A DNA stretch of 64,000 bases from JABMQB01 sp963677475 (GTDB taxonomy: Bacteria; Bacteroidota; Bacteroidia; Bacteroidales; Prolixibacteraceae), in NCBI GenBank assembly GCA_963677475.2, contig CAXXQD010000001.1, positions 28,809-92,808 on the forward strand. Reading direction: 5' to 3'. The notes beneath the pieces were generated by a model. It saw nothing but the letters and a program-made list of their open reading frames with translations. It did no database searches and was not told the DNA's origin. Below, piece after piece: positions 19,538 through 28,619 of the stretch (its first letter is position 1; each line of letters begins with the position of its first letter). Position numbers and translations under genes: made by a program.

Positions 19538-21240
19538 GAGTCCGCGCAATAACAATGTTTGTATGTTTGGTATTGTCTATAGTTCATTATTTTGAGGTTT
19601 TTAGAGGTCATTAAAGGTAGTTAGTATTCTGATGTGTTTTTCGTTTGGTGCAATTTTTATTTGCTTAAGATGGCGCATTTTAGCCCATATTTGGCAAAAA
19701 AGTAAAGGACAAGTTTTTCCAGCCTTGCTTTTAATTCATTTAGGTCAAAAATTGACATAAGCCTACGAAGGTTGTAACACATCATCATTAGGTTTACTTC
19801 ACTAAGTACGTTTTGTTTTCCTTTCATTAGTGTGTATGTAAAGCCCCATTGCCTTTTAAGTGTTCCGAACTGGTGTTCGGTAATTTGCTGGCGCAATTTG
19901 TAGTATTCGGGGTTTTGATTTACCCGTTTTTCATTTTCTTCGAGGGCTTCCTGATATATACTTCGTTCAATATATCTTCCTCTTTTGTTCTCGGTACATT
20001 TTTCACGTAAGCTACATCCATTGCATGCTTTGGTTTTGTAGTGTTTTACGCGATGCTTACGTTTTTTATATATTGTCCCATTTGTGGTAAGTATGGCTCC
20101 TGCGGGGCATGTGTAAGTGTCGTTCTGTTTATCGTACTCAAATATTTGCATATCGAACAGTCCATTGTTCTGAGATGAGTGTGCCTTTGGGGAACTGTAG
20201 GTGGTTATCCCGTTTTTTGTACAGGTATCAATATGTAGCCCGGTTGTGTAGCCTTTATCTGTGAGGGTGTCCATTTTCTCCACCTGGAGTAATTCTTTTG
20301 CATCCAATGCCATATCAGCCAGGGCATGTGTGTCGTTAACCCTTCCAGTATCATTATTTACAAATAGGTTATGTTTTCCATCGCATCCTGCTTGTATGTT
20401 GTACCCTACGTTAACTACATTTCGGTGCAGTACTACTGATCTGGCATCTGGATCATTGGTGCTAAGTTGTGTTTCACCACTTTGTTGAAGTTCCTTTTCA
20501 ATTTTCTTGTATTGTTTGCGTCGTTTTTTCTGGGTTTCTATTTTTTGTTCCACTTCTTTGATTTGGCTGTGATCCATTTCTTGGGTATCCAGCTGTTTTT
20601 CAAATTCGTCAATTTTAGTATCGACATACTCCATATGTCGATCAATCTTAGCTTGATTAAAGTTGTTTTTCAGGCTGTTTTGAGCTCTTATTTTAAAGGA
20701 GTCTATAGCAATAGTTTCACCGCTAATGAGATTCATTTCTTTAAGCATAAGCACAAAGTGCCGGAAAGCTTGCTTGAAAGCCTTGCTGTTGTCTTTGCGG
20801 AAGTATGCGATCTTACGTGCCGATGGTCTAAGTCCCCGCAATAGCCATATTACTTCGAGGTTTACCCTACACGCTTCTTCAAGTTGGTAGCTCGACCGAA
20901 GCTTTTTCTTGTACCCGTACATAAATAGTTTGAGCATATCAACTGATCTGTACGGAGGTCTACCTTCAGAATTGAGTACATCTTTGAAACCAAGTTTATG
21001 AAGTGGGAGTGCATCCACAAACCAGTCGACAACTCTAGCCCACGAATCGCGAGCTACATTTGCTTCAAAGTCCATCATGATTAGTTGATCCCTTGAGAAC
21101 CCATTAATAAAGTCCATTGAGATAGATGTTTTGTTTGCTAATAAAGATAACAAACGTATGGATTACAAGGTGTTGGTAACTGCAGGGCTTATAAACAATT
21201 TGTAATTATTTTTTTGGTTTGGAGGTTATTGCGCAGTCTG
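19538..21240 (-). mobile_element. IS1182-type insertion sequence, type B, copy 1
   Basis: 1703 bp with ends GAGTCCGCGCAATAAC and, as complement, CAGACTGCGCAATAAC. ACGG is duplicated on both sides (19534-19537, 21241-21244). It sits immediately after AACGG of the site, the same base as type A at 16422 and copy 2 at 57389. Confidence 0.9.
19657..21153 (-). CDS. IS1182-family DDE transposase (type B, copy 1)
   Basis: 498 residues, intact. DUF772-like N-terminus (PPYRSVDMLKLFMYGYKKKL), first acidic residue in AIDSFKIRAQNSLKNN, second in TLTDKGYTTG, cysteine cluster CPAGA...CNGCSLREKC and a C-terminal EHQFGTLKRQWGF box. The protein is identical to that at 57508-59004. Confidence 0.94.
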   Translation of the reverse strand: MLSLLANKTSISMDFINGFSRDQLIMMDFEANVARDSWARVVDWFVDALPLHKLGFKDVLNSEGRPPYRSVDMLKLFMYGYKKKLRSSYQLEEACRVNLEVIWLLRGLRPSARKIAYFRKDNSKAFKQAFRHFVLMLKEMNLISGETIAIDSFKIRAQNSLKNNFNQAKIDRHMEYVDTKIDEFEKQLDTQEMDHSQIKEVEQKIETQKKRRKQYKKIEKELQQSGETQLSTNDPDARSVVLHRNVVNVGYNIQAGCDGKHNLFVNNDTGRVNDTHALADMALDAKELLQVEKMDTLTDKGYTTGLHIDTCTKNGITTYSSPKAHSSQNNGLFDMQIFEYDKQNDTYTCPAGAILTTNGTIYKKRKHRVKHYKTKACNGCSLREKCTENKRGRYIERSIYQEALEENEKRVNQNPEYYKLRQQITEHQFGTLKRQWGFTYTLMKGKQNVLSEVNLMMMCYNLRRLMSIFDLNELKARLEKLVLYFFAKYGLKCAILSK

Positions 21241-21373
21241 ACGGTTGGTGTAAGTTTAGTAGCGGATTTACGTGCGCTTATCCGTCCGATAGGAACGGAT
21301 AAATGGGCGTGAATCCAACGTTGGCACACTTACCGAACCCGCTATTAAATTTACACTTTGTTAGCAGTTGTTT

Positions 21374-22126
21374 TTATAGTTTTAATATTAGGTTTTTATA
21401 ATCATCTGTTAAACTTGATATGTAATATTTTCTTTTAAATAAATCACTATGCTTTGAAATAATAATGTGTCTAAAACTTTCGGCTAGAAACAATATTTCT
21501 TCTGCGGTTTCAGAATCAGTAATGAACTTTTTTTTATTGCTGTATACTATTTCCTTTAATTCCGTTAAAAGACTTTCCAATTCAGATTTAAATTCTGTTG
21601 GTATATTTAAAAAGTTAATTTTATCATAATTCTCTCGAATGGCTATCAGTTCTTTTTTTATGCTATTAGTTGAATTGTGAATTTGTTTTTGTTCTTTTTT
21701 ACTAAGTTGTAATAGCCAAAGTTCTAATTGAAAAAAAGGATTCTTACCTTTATAATTATAGTATTTGAAATTTGATTCAAAGTCTTCAGAAAGTATATTT
21801 ACATATTTACCATTACTTGTTACAATGTCAAAAATATAATTGAATATTAAATCTTTTTTCTCACAATAATATTGATTGGATTCTTCAAATTTATATAGAG
21901 AATTTTTAATGAATTTTAATAATTCATTTAGTAATAACAAAAAGGATTTTAATTCATACCAATTTTGATATTCTGAGATTGATTGATTTAAGGAAATATA
22001 ATTGCTAATTAGTTTTTCTCTCTTTTGCTTTTTATAATTAAATTTTCCAAGATGTAAAGCAACATATCCTCCAATAAACAATGTTACAGCTAATTGAACG
22101 ATTTGCAGTAATACTTCAGTTTTCAT
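21374..22126 (-). CDS. Membrane-anchored coiled-coil protein, unknown (cassette C3)
   Basis: 250 residues. One hydrophobic helix at about residues 7-27 (LLQIVQLAVTLFIGGYVAL) is followed by a basic turn and a long helical, Lys- and Glu-rich cytosolic part. One N-terminal anchor plus a helical body is a layout seen in many phage-defence and stress proteins, but I recognise no family. It is the only gene of cassette C3, with ends GTTAGCAGTT and AACTGCTAAC. Confidence 0.6.
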   Translation of the reverse strand: MKTEVLLQIVQLAVTLFIGGYVALHLGKFNYKKQKREKLISNYISLNQSISEYQNWYELKSFLLLLNELLKFIKNSLYKFEESNQYYCEKKDLIFNYIFDIVTSNGKYVNILSEDFESNFKYYNYKGKNPFFQLELWLLQLSKKEQKQIHNSTNSIKKELIAIRENYDKINFLNIPTEFKSELESLLTELKEIVYSNKKKFITDSETAEEILFLAESFRHIIISKHSDLFKRKYYISSLTDDYKNLILKL

Positions 22127-22267
22127 AATTTCAAAGTTTGCTAATTAAGAGAATTTATTTTCTTCATTAATATGATTAGTTACTTGTAATACAATTTTTA
22201 AAAATGTGCTTTTATTGATATTCTTTAAATCTTCATATCTTAAAATTGGAATGTATTTTCAAATAAC

Positions 22268-22401
22268 TGCTAACGGTTGGTACATGTTGCGGAGCGGATT
22301 TCGAAGAGTGTTCCTGTCCGAAGGACACGGAACTGCGAAACGAGAATCCGCAGTTGGCGTACCACCGAACCCCGCCCTGCAATATGTACTTTGTTACCAA
22401 T
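22268..22401 (-). repeat. attC-like site 4
   Basis: Intact site, 124 nt from AAC (22272) to GTT (22395). Outer arms GTACATGTTGCGGAGCGG pair with their near-complement at the other end. Unpaired GGTTG and TTT spacers follow the cores, like the spacer between R and L boxes of attC sites. The centre carries a CCTGTCCG/CGGACA-type inner stem. Confidence 0.82.
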
Positions 22402-22403
22402 AG

Positions 22404-22925
22404 TTATTTAATACTTATCTCTAAGTTTTTTCCTAATCCAGTTTCAATAATTTTTTTTAGTGTGCTCAATTCAACATCTGATTTGTCATTTTCAATTCGT
22501 GAAATATATGTTCTCGAAGTACCACTCATTAATGCCAATTCTTGTTGTGTTAACCCCAAAGACATTCTTGATTCTTTGATTAAGCGACCAATTTTCAAAG
22601 CTAATTCTGATTTCTCAGGACGACTGTATTTTAAAAGTACGTCAGCACCAATTTGGTAAGGAACTTTCATTTTTTCTTTATTCCTCATTGTAATGTATTG
22701 TTCAACATTGCCCCAGGACAAAGTATTATTTTCAAGTTCCACTTTTTTAAATTCATTTGAGTCATAAAGAATTCGTGCAGGGGAGTTTTCGACTAAATTG
22801 ATTTTGTTTAATACTTTTCTAAAATCAATAATTCTTGATTCTCCATTATTAAAAACAACTGAAATTGATAAATCTTTTATCCAGTTTATTTTTAATATCC
22901 TCGGCATTTTAATTGTCTTTCTCAT
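22404..22925 (-). CDS. DUF2442 plus XRE-type HTH protein, probable antitoxin (cassette C4)
   Basis: 173 residues. The N-terminal 80 residues (LSISVVFNNGESRIIDFRKV) match DUF2442. The C-terminal half is a Cro/CI-type helix-turn-helix (LGLTQQELALMSGTSRTYISRIENDKSDVELSTLKKI). Its ATG overlaps the stop of the upstream DUF4160 gene by 4 nt, so translation is coupled. DUF4160-DUF2442 pairs look like toxin-antitoxin modules. The HTH probably represses the pair through the palindrome at 23172-23199. Confidence 0.85.
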   Translation of the reverse strand: MRKTIKMPRILKINWIKDLSISVVFNNGESRIIDFRKVLNKINLVENSPARILYDSNEFKKVELENNTLSWGNVEQYITMRNKEKMKVPYQIGADVLLKYSRPEKSELALKIGRLIKESRMSLGLTQQELALMSGTSRTYISRIENDKSDVELSTLKKIIETGLGKNLEISIK

Positions 22926-23158
22926 AATAATTCTGGATTTAATTCATAAAATACTTCTGTTGCCCAGTCCGAATTTCCTGCCAGCCAGTCAAATACTTTT
23001 TTAAGTTGTTTGTTTGGCAAATCTCCTGCATAAATGTTGTTGCTTTCAATTTCGATAACAACTTCAAATTCGTTATAAATTGCATGAAAGTGTGGTGGTC
23101 TGTGTTCTCCACCATAAATGCAGATTTTTATTCCGTCAAAGAAATCTATTGTGGGCAT
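22922..23158 (-). CDS. DUF4160 protein, possible toxin partner (cassette C4)
   Basis: 78 residues with the DUF4160 signature: KICIYGGEHRPPHFHAIYNE, an I-N-Y-G-D-L segment, then WA...ELNPELL. The PPHFH motif is strongly conserved in the family, but its biochemistry is not known to me. It is the first gene of a two-gene operon with the HTH protein. Confidence 0.85.
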   Translation of the reverse strand: MPTIDFFDGIKICIYGGEHRPPHFHAIYNEFEVVIEIESNNIYAGDLPNKQLKKVFDWLAGNSDWATEVFYELNPELL

Positions 23159-23171
23159 ACTAATTTTTTCA

Positions 23172-23203
23172 ACAAATGTACCTAATTAGATACATTTGTC
23201 AAA
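23172..23203 (-). promoter_or_regulatory. Promoter overlapped by a 28-bp palindromic operator
   Basis: The -7 box TACATTTG (complement of 23173-23180) and a -33 TTTG (complement of 23200-23203) are 19 nt apart. The stretch 23172-23199 is a palindrome matching at 26 of 28 positions (ACAAATGTA, CTAATTAG centre, TACATTTGT) and covers the -7 box and spacer. This is the expected layout for autorepression by the HTH protein of the same operon. Confidence 0.7.
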
Positions 23204-23250
23204 TTATTTTCATCAAATTGTGTGTTGCAGATTGCTCTTTTCATAATTAT

Positions 23251-23385
23251 TGGTAACGGTTTTGTGTAAGTTTTGTAGCGGATTTGCGTGCAATTATCCT
23301 TTCCAGCAGGAAAGGGTAATGGGGCGTGAATCTGCTGCCCGCACACCCACCGAAACCGCTATAAAATTTACACTGTGTTATCGTT
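23251..23385 (-). repeat. attC-like site 5
   Basis: 125 nt from AAC (23255) to GTT (23379). Arms TGTGTAAGTTTTGTAGCGG and its near-complement. Its centre (CCTTTCCAGCAGGAAAGG) belongs to the same subtype as site 3. The stop codon of the HD-NACHT gene lies within the GTTA core. Confidence 0.82.
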
Positions 23386-26302
23386 TCGTATTTTTTTGTT
23401 TTTTGTCATATTCTGCCTTTTCTCTTTTCCAAATTCTATCAAAAGACTTTTTTATTTTTTCAGTTGGAATCTCTGTTTTTTTGTTTTCAACAAATTTATC
23501 AAATGTCTCCTTATATTTAATTCGAGAATAGGGGTATAATTCTTTTAGATTTTCAATCTTTCTACTTGAAATTTTCTTGTCGTTATTTATAAAATTTTCA
23601 ATTCCTTTCTCAAATATCTTTATATATTTTAAATTTTCCTTTGAACATTCGTGTTTCATTATACCAGTCATTAATGAAATGAAAGTCACATCATGGTATC
23701 TATCAAGTTTTTTTATCAAATAATTGATTGAAAGTTCAATATCGCCAGCATTGATAATTTGTTTTATCATAAAATTTAAATCAACGCTCCATTTTTGTTC
23801 AACAAGAATTTTTGCATAAATTAATCCAGAATTATTTTTATCAATTTGATCAGAAATGGCAATAAAGAGATCCTGACTACTTTTGGTTTTTGTTGCAAAT
23901 TCTTCAATATCTTTTTGTGAATATTTTTGTAGTTCTTCTTCACAGATCATAATAAAAAATGTTTCAACCTCTGGATGTACAAAATGCTCCTTTTTATTAT
24001 TATTCTTTCTCTCTGATGGAAGCAACCAATAATATTGAATATTTTCAACTGGTTTATTAAAAAATTTATTAGCTGCAATTGTAGCAAGTAAATATTCTTG
24101 GAAAGATTTATGAACAAAACTATAATTACCAACACTATCTCTTCTTAAAAAATTGCATGTCCTCAATTCGTAATCTACTAACTTGTTTGTATACTTTTGG
24201 CTTAGCTTGTTTGAAGCAACAAGGTGGTTTAATTCTGTAAAATGAAGTCTATGTATTTTTTTTGTGAAATAATGATTTGCTATTAACTGTGATAAAAGAA
24301 GTCGATCTTCAGATGTCATCGTTGTACGCCAATCATCACGTTTTAGCCAAAAATTGATATATATTTTATAAAGAGTGCTTGAATTAATAAAATTGTTTTC
24401 TTTTACTTCTATTTGTGGAATAGTTTTAACTAAAAGATTTAGCAAAACAGGGCGATGCGATAAATCTTCAAGGTTATAAACAGTATCTATAATTTCAATA
24501 TACTTGGAGTAGTCCTCTTGATCCCATTTTCTAATATAATCTTCAACTTTGATTCTCTCAAAATCATTCAAGAATAGTATTTGATAACCATATTTTTTAT
24601 GAACTTGGTTATAAAGTTTAGTTTCTTCATGTGCTTTTACTAGTTGATCATCGTTTTTAAAGAAGTGTGTTCTACAGGATAATATAACCTTTGATTTTAA
24701 TTCAACTAATTTATCTAATTCTCTAAAGGCTTTTAATACATCATCTTCATTTATTAAATTGGGTATTTCATCAAATCCATCTAGAAAAAAGACAAACTTA
24801 CCTTCTTTATTTAGCACTTGAAATGTTTTATAATCAATCTTTATTTTAAACTTATTCACTAAGAGCGAAGTGATGAATTCTTCTATGGAATTAAAATTGG
24901 ATAGTTCTTTTAATTTAATATTTATTGGAATTCTTTTATTATTGCTATCTTTTAATACATCTTTGAGTAAATCATAAGCCACTTTGTCAATTATGGTTGT
25001 TTTCCCAACTCCGTAATCTCCCAATAGTGTTAGCTGAACACCTACAGTATCATTTACCCAGTTCCTTATATATTTTTCAATATCCTCAATCTTTTCATTT
25101 GATTCATTTTTTCCATCTGGAATAATAAATAGATTCTTTTTAAATATTTCAGTATGCTTGTAGTCAGAAATTTGTTTCCTAATTAAGGATTTAAATTTTG
25201 TGATTGATCCAATTAATTCTTCATAACCAAAAAGTTTAATTCTAGCTTCTTTAAATAATTTAGCACATTCTTTAGGGATTTCTCCATAAGAAATAACCCA
25301 GCCGTCATTTAGGTTTCTTTCTTGTAGTAAATAATCTAAAACACCAATAAACTCATGTGAGTTATTTTTATTTAGTGCTATTGTCGGAATAACACCAATA
25401 ATTATTTTTTTCCCAAAGCATTCAGATTCAATTACAATAGGTAATTCAATATCTTTAATTTTACTATTAATATCAATATCACTAAATTCAGCACCTAATA
25501 TACTAATGAGATCATCAGTGAAACCTTGAATATCTGTTGAGCTGATGTCAAAATTTAATGGTGCAGTAAACTTATCTATAGGTAACCAAATCTGATAATA
25601 TTGTAATTCAATTTTTTCTAAAATAGCTTGAACTTCTCTTAACCTTTTTTGAGTATAATTTTTTATTAATACCAATTCATGATATTCTTGCCAGGTTTTA
25701 GGATTTGCATGTATTTCAATGATTGCTCTTTCAAAAACGGGGTTTATATCTCTTATAATGTTTCTTATACTTTCTTTTTGATCTGGTATCCCTCTTGTTC
25801 TCACAAATGAGTTATCTAGTTCATCTGAGAGTCTAAGTAAAGCTCCTAAAACTTGTAGATTAAATGTTTTACCATTTTGGGTTAAGTTTAAGATGCCAAA
25901 GTTTTCATCATTTTTTGTGATTGGCCAAATATCTTCTTGTGCATGTGATGCACATATTTGAGCTATAGCTTCTGCCTCATGTTCATTAAGATGAAAAAGA
26001 GCAGGAAACTCTTTAATCATTTTGTATGACTCTATTTCATGCTGGTTGTTTTTTGTTGACCTCCCAATATCGTGCAAATAAATAGCGATTAAAAGCAAAA
26101 AAATATCTCCAATATCAAAATAGGATTCATTTTTCTTTATATGGTCAGGAATCAACCTATCCAAAATTTTTTCTATATTTTGAGAGTGATAAAAATCATT
26201 TTTACCCAATGATCGTAAAAAATTTTCTTGAGAATCTTCAATAATGAGTTCTGCCCTCTTCCAAAGAGGAGTATCTTTAAGTAAATCTCTAAATCTTATC
26301 AT
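23378..26302 (-). CDS. HD-NACHT STAND protein, candidate defence effector (cassette C5)
   Basis: 974 residues. An HD-type metal-binding domain occupies about residues 35-170 (H39, H77-D78 in YLHDIGR, H120, D160 in LRLSDELD). A middle region (about 285-365) follows with beta-rich, nuclease-like segments that I cannot name. The NACHT NTPase has Walker A GDYGVGKTT at 428-436, Walker B FVFFLDGFDE near 503-512 and sensor VILSCRTHFF. The C-terminal 350 residues are helical and probably sense the trigger. Bacterial NACHT proteins are known antiphage sensors; an HD effector could degrade nucleotides. The stop codon TAA is embedded in the attC core. Confidence 0.85.
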   Translation of the reverse strand: MIRFRDLLKDTPLWKRAELIIEDSQENFLRSLGKNDFYHSQNIEKILDRLIPDHIKKNESYFDIGDIFLLLIAIYLHDIGRSTKNNQHEIESYKMIKEFPALFHLNEHEAEAIAQICASHAQEDIWPITKNDENFGILNLTQNGKTFNLQVLGALLRLSDELDNSFVRTRGIPDQKESIRNIIRDINPVFERAIIEIHANPKTWQEYHELVLIKNYTQKRLREVQAILEKIELQYYQIWLPIDKFTAPLNFDISSTDIQGFTDDLISILGAEFSDIDINSKIKDIELPIVIESECFGKKIIIGVIPTIALNKNNSHEFIGVLDYLLQERNLNDGWVISYGEIPKECAKLFKEARIKLFGYEELIGSITKFKSLIRKQISDYKHTEIFKKNLFIIPDGKNESNEKIEDIEKYIRNWVNDTVGVQLTLLGDYGVGKTTIIDKVAYDLLKDVLKDSNNKRIPINIKLKELSNFNSIEEFITSLLVNKFKIKIDYKTFQVLNKEGKFVFFLDGFDEIPNLINEDDVLKAFRELDKLVELKSKVILSCRTHFFKNDDQLVKAHEETKLYNQVHKKYGYQILFLNDFERIKVEDYIRKWDQEDYSKYIEIIDTVYNLEDLSHRPVLLNLLVKTIPQIEVKENNFINSSTLYKIYINFWLKRDDWRTTMTSEDRLLLSQLIANHYFTKKIHRLHFTELNHLVASNKLSQKYTNKLVDYELRTCNFLRRDSVGNYSFVHKSFQEYLLATIAANKFFNKPVENIQYYWLLPSERKNNNKKEHFVHPEVETFFIMICEEELQKYSQKDIEEFATKTKSSQDLFIAISDQIDKNNSGLIYAKILVEQKWSVDLNFMIKQIINAGDIELSINYLIKKLDRYHDVTFISLMTGIMKHECSKENLKYIKIFEKGIENFINNDKKISSRKIENLKELYPYSRIKYKETFDKFVENKKTEIPTEKIKKSFDRIWKREKAEYDKKQKNTKR

Positions 26303-26347
26303 ATTATACTTTGGTATATTTATTTTTTTAGTCTTTTAATATTCTGA

Positions 26348-27733
26348 CTAACGTAAAGTACTTGGACTGGGGTTCAAAGGATTACCGAGGCCAACATCTT
26401 CGGGTTTTAAGTCAAATTTAGCGATTTGTTTTTTAATTCTTTTGGCTATTCCCATCTTTCTTTTCTGGTCTAAGAATAAATACTCTGTTGGAGGTTTATA
26501 AGGAATCTTTTTAGTGACCATATTCCAAATAATCACACCTAGTTTTCTTGCTGTAGCACTAACTGCAGCTTGCCTTCCTTTGCGGTATGCAACCCTTTTA
26601 AAAAAGTCTGAGAGGTGTGTATCTTTTAAATTGCCAATTGCATTTGCAGCCTGCCTTAATGCAATTTTTAATTTATTGCTTCCCTTTGGGATTTTGCTGC
26701 TCAGGATTTTTCCACCGGATATTTTATTATTTGGAGCAAGGCGGAGCCATGAAACAAATTGTTTAGAACTAGGGAACTTTTGAAACCCACTGGGTCCAAT
26801 TTCGCTGATTATTGAAAGTACTGTGGCATGGCTTAGCCCTTCAATAGCCATTAAATCGACCCCGCCGAAGTATTGGTAAGCTACTTGGTTGAAGTTTTTG
26901 ATTGAAGGTGCATTTTTGTTTATCCGTTTATAAGGTTTTTCGGTTGTTCTCAATTTCAGTTTTTCAGGTTGTAGCTTCAATTCGGTTTTAATAAAATTAT
27001 TGATTTTCCTTTCGCATTGCCTTATTTGTTTTTGATAAAATTGGTAACACATAAATTCTTGTTTTAGCCCAAACAAGAAATCTTCCCTGTTATTCCCGTG
27101 CAATGCTTTTGCAATTTCTTCCTTGGGTTTCCTGCAGTTATAGTGCCTGTGTTCAGCTAAGGAATAGGGGTCAAGGTTTCCATTGCAGATATCTTCGATT
27201 ATTTTCATTCCAGTGAGCCCACATACATCCTTTACCACAACATCTAAGCGAAAGTTTAGGAATTTCAAATACTTTTGCATTTTACGTGAAGCCCCTGCCG
27301 CCAATGATATGATATTGCTTCTTTGGCGGCAGTATGTCCTTAGTTTTTCAGTTGTTTCATCAGGGAGGAAGCTACTTGTAAGTAAGCCAAGGGCATGGAG
27401 TTTTTGTATGTGCCTGCAATCTTTCACATCGGTCTTTTTCCCTTTCGCATGTTTGGTAAATTTTCCATTGCATAAAATCACATCAAAACCATATTTTATA
27501 AGTTCTGCAAATAGGTTTTGCCAATAGTCCCCTGTCGATTCCATTGCTACCGATGTAATGCCATAAGATACAAGCCATTCACAAAGCCCGGCTAAGTCTT
27601 CTGCATAAACCCCAAATTCTTTCACATCCTCCAGCGATTGCCCCACAGCAACATAGTGTGACCTACTACCAATATCAATTCCAGCTGCATTGTGGTTAAT
27701 AATGTCTAGTTCCATTTTCTTTTTCCTTGCCAT
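26348..27733 (-). CDS. IS110-family DEDD transposase, copy 1
   Basis: 461 residues. N-terminal RuvC-like DEDD domain: GIDIGSRSHYVAV, VAMESTGDYWQ, KTDVKDCRHIQ. The C-terminal transposase_20 domain has GLSHATVLSIISEIG and the conserved serine region near NKISGGK. The gene is intact. It stops 7 bp from the left end, leaving about 300 bp of non-coding DNA upstream. Confidence 0.95.
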   Translation of the reverse strand: MARKKKMELDIINHNAAGIDIGSRSHYVAVGQSLEDVKEFGVYAEDLAGLCEWLVSYGITSVAMESTGDYWQNLFAELIKYGFDVILCNGKFTKHAKGKKTDVKDCRHIQKLHALGLLTSSFLPDETTEKLRTYCRQRSNIISLAAGASRKMQKYLKFLNFRLDVVVKDVCGLTGMKIIEDICNGNLDPYSLAEHRHYNCRKPKEEIAKALHGNNREDFLFGLKQEFMCYQFYQKQIRQCERKINNFIKTELKLQPEKLKLRTTEKPYKRINKNAPSIKNFNQVAYQYFGGVDLMAIEGLSHATVLSIISEIGPSGFQKFPSSKQFVSWLRLAPNNKISGGKILSSKIPKGSNKLKIALRQAANAIGNLKDTHLSDFFKRVAYRKGRQAAVSATARKLGVIIWNMVTKKIPYKPPTEYLFLDQKRKMGIAKRIKKQIAKFDLKPEDVGLGNPLNPSPSTLR

Positions 27734-28034
27734 AATAATTCAATTAAAGTTGTTTTAAAATGACCCTAAGGAAATGTACCTTTGAATTGAGAATTATTCT
27801 GAACGGGGTTACTGACAATAAATGTCAGTACCACCACTGAAATTATCAACAAGCCTCGGAAACTCAACTTTCGAGGCTTTTACATTCCAACCAGAATGAA
27901 CGCACGGACTTTAATAGTACCATTGCTAGAAACGGCCTTGCGTAGGGTCAATCCAAAAATACATGGAAATATTGTTCAGGGCACTTTTTATCGTTAGCTG
28001 GAGAAATTAATTGGTTTTTCTAATGTGGGGAATG
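27734..28034 (-). ncRNA. Candidate bridge-RNA region of the IS110 element
   Basis: About 300 bp upstream of the transposase are non-coding yet conserved in all five copies (also 31063-31363, 33849-34149, 36794-37094, 62540-62841). IS110-group elements encode a bridge RNA in this end that pairs with donor and target. The stretch holds two clear hairpins, one from TGACA with TGTCA near 27814, the other AGCCTCG/CGAGGCT near 27852-27881. An internal GAATGAACGCACGG (27894-27907) resembles the element-target junction GAATGAACGCCAACGG at copy 5. The strand and extent of the RNA are inference. Confidence 0.5.
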
Positions 28035-28168
28035 CCCTATAACGGTGGTGGTATGGTTAGTAAGGGATTGCGGGCTTCAAACCTATCAAATTACAGCAAA
28101 ATTTGGAGCGGGTTACTACGCCCCGAAAACCAATGAAACCCTTATTAACTATACCGCGTGTTACCATT
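28035..28168 (-). repeat. attC-like site 6
   Basis: 122 nt from AAC (28041) to GTT (28162). Arms GGTATGGTTAGTAAGGG and its near-complement. The centre (CTTCAAACCTATCAAATTAC) defines a second subtype shared with sites 2, 7, 10 and 15. The stop of the Doc gene lies in the GTTA core. Confidence 0.82.
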
Positions 28169-28619
28169 CGTTGTTTTCTTTGTCAGTAATACAGTTGATT
28201 AATTTCAATTTGATTTCCTCTGAGTAATCTTCTTCATATACTAAAGATTCAACTATTTCTTGTAGAAACTCTTTTTCAATCCTCCCAGCCGCAAGATGAT
28301 AACTGATAGTCTCCATTTTATATAAAAATCTTTGAGCAGCTGCTAAATAACCATTCTTAAGCAGAAACATACTTCCTAAAGAGATTGCTATTCTTTTATT
28401 CCCATCTTGGAAACAATGGCTTTTATTTGCTGCAAAAAACAGATGAGTAAGTTTCTCTATAAAAGTCGGATAATATAAATCATTCTGAATATGTTCGATT
28501 GCAGATTCTAACATTCCAATATTAATAATTCCATCTGTTCCGCCGCCGCTTATTTCGATAGTTTTCCGATGGATATTAATAACCTCTTGTATGTCGGTAA
28601 TGTAGATAATTTCACTCAT
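28161..28619 (-). CDS. Doc-like Fic-domain toxin (cassette C6)
   Basis: 152 residues. The Fic/Doc core motif HCFQDGNKR is at residues 68-76, giving H, the acidic residue, GN and KR as in death-on-curing proteins, which phosphorylate elongation factor Tu. Its start overlaps the end of the upstream HTH gene by 4 nt (ATGA), so the two are translated together. The final TAA lies inside the attC core (TGGTAAC). Whether it is an AMPylator or a Doc-type kinase cannot be settled from sequence. Confidence 0.88.
   Translation of the reverse strand: MSEIIYITDIQEVINIHRKTIEISGGGTDGIINIGMLESAIEHIQNDLYYPTFIEKLTHLFFAANKSHCFQDGNKRIAISLGSMFLLKNGYLAAAQRFLYKMETISYHLAAGRIEKEFLQEIVESLVYEEDYSEEIKLKLINCITDKENNEW

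Larger units (their letters stand above)
19530..21368 (-). repeat. attC-like site 3, split by an IS1182-type element
   Basis: AACGG at 19533-19537, continuing at 21245 to GTT at 21360-21362. Without the IS it measures 123 nt. The arms GGTGTAAGTTTAGTAGCGG and its near-complement pair. The core TTGGCGTTAAC at the left is complementary to the first bases of cassette C2. Confidence 0.8.
26341..28034 (-). mobile_element. IS110-type insertion sequence, copy 1
   Basis: 1694 bp, bounded by ATTCTGACTAACG on the left and GGGGAATG on the right as judged by comparing five copies. There are no inverted repeats, as usual for IS110. The right end is exactly 6 nt (28035-28040) from the AAC core of attC-like site 6. 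The left end lies 38 bp upstream of the HD-NACHT start codon. Confidence 0.88.

Noticed and set aside
26514..27527. Plus-strand frames of 89 and 114 codons inside each IS110 copy
   Set aside because: They recur only because the transposase gene recurs and have no protein signature.
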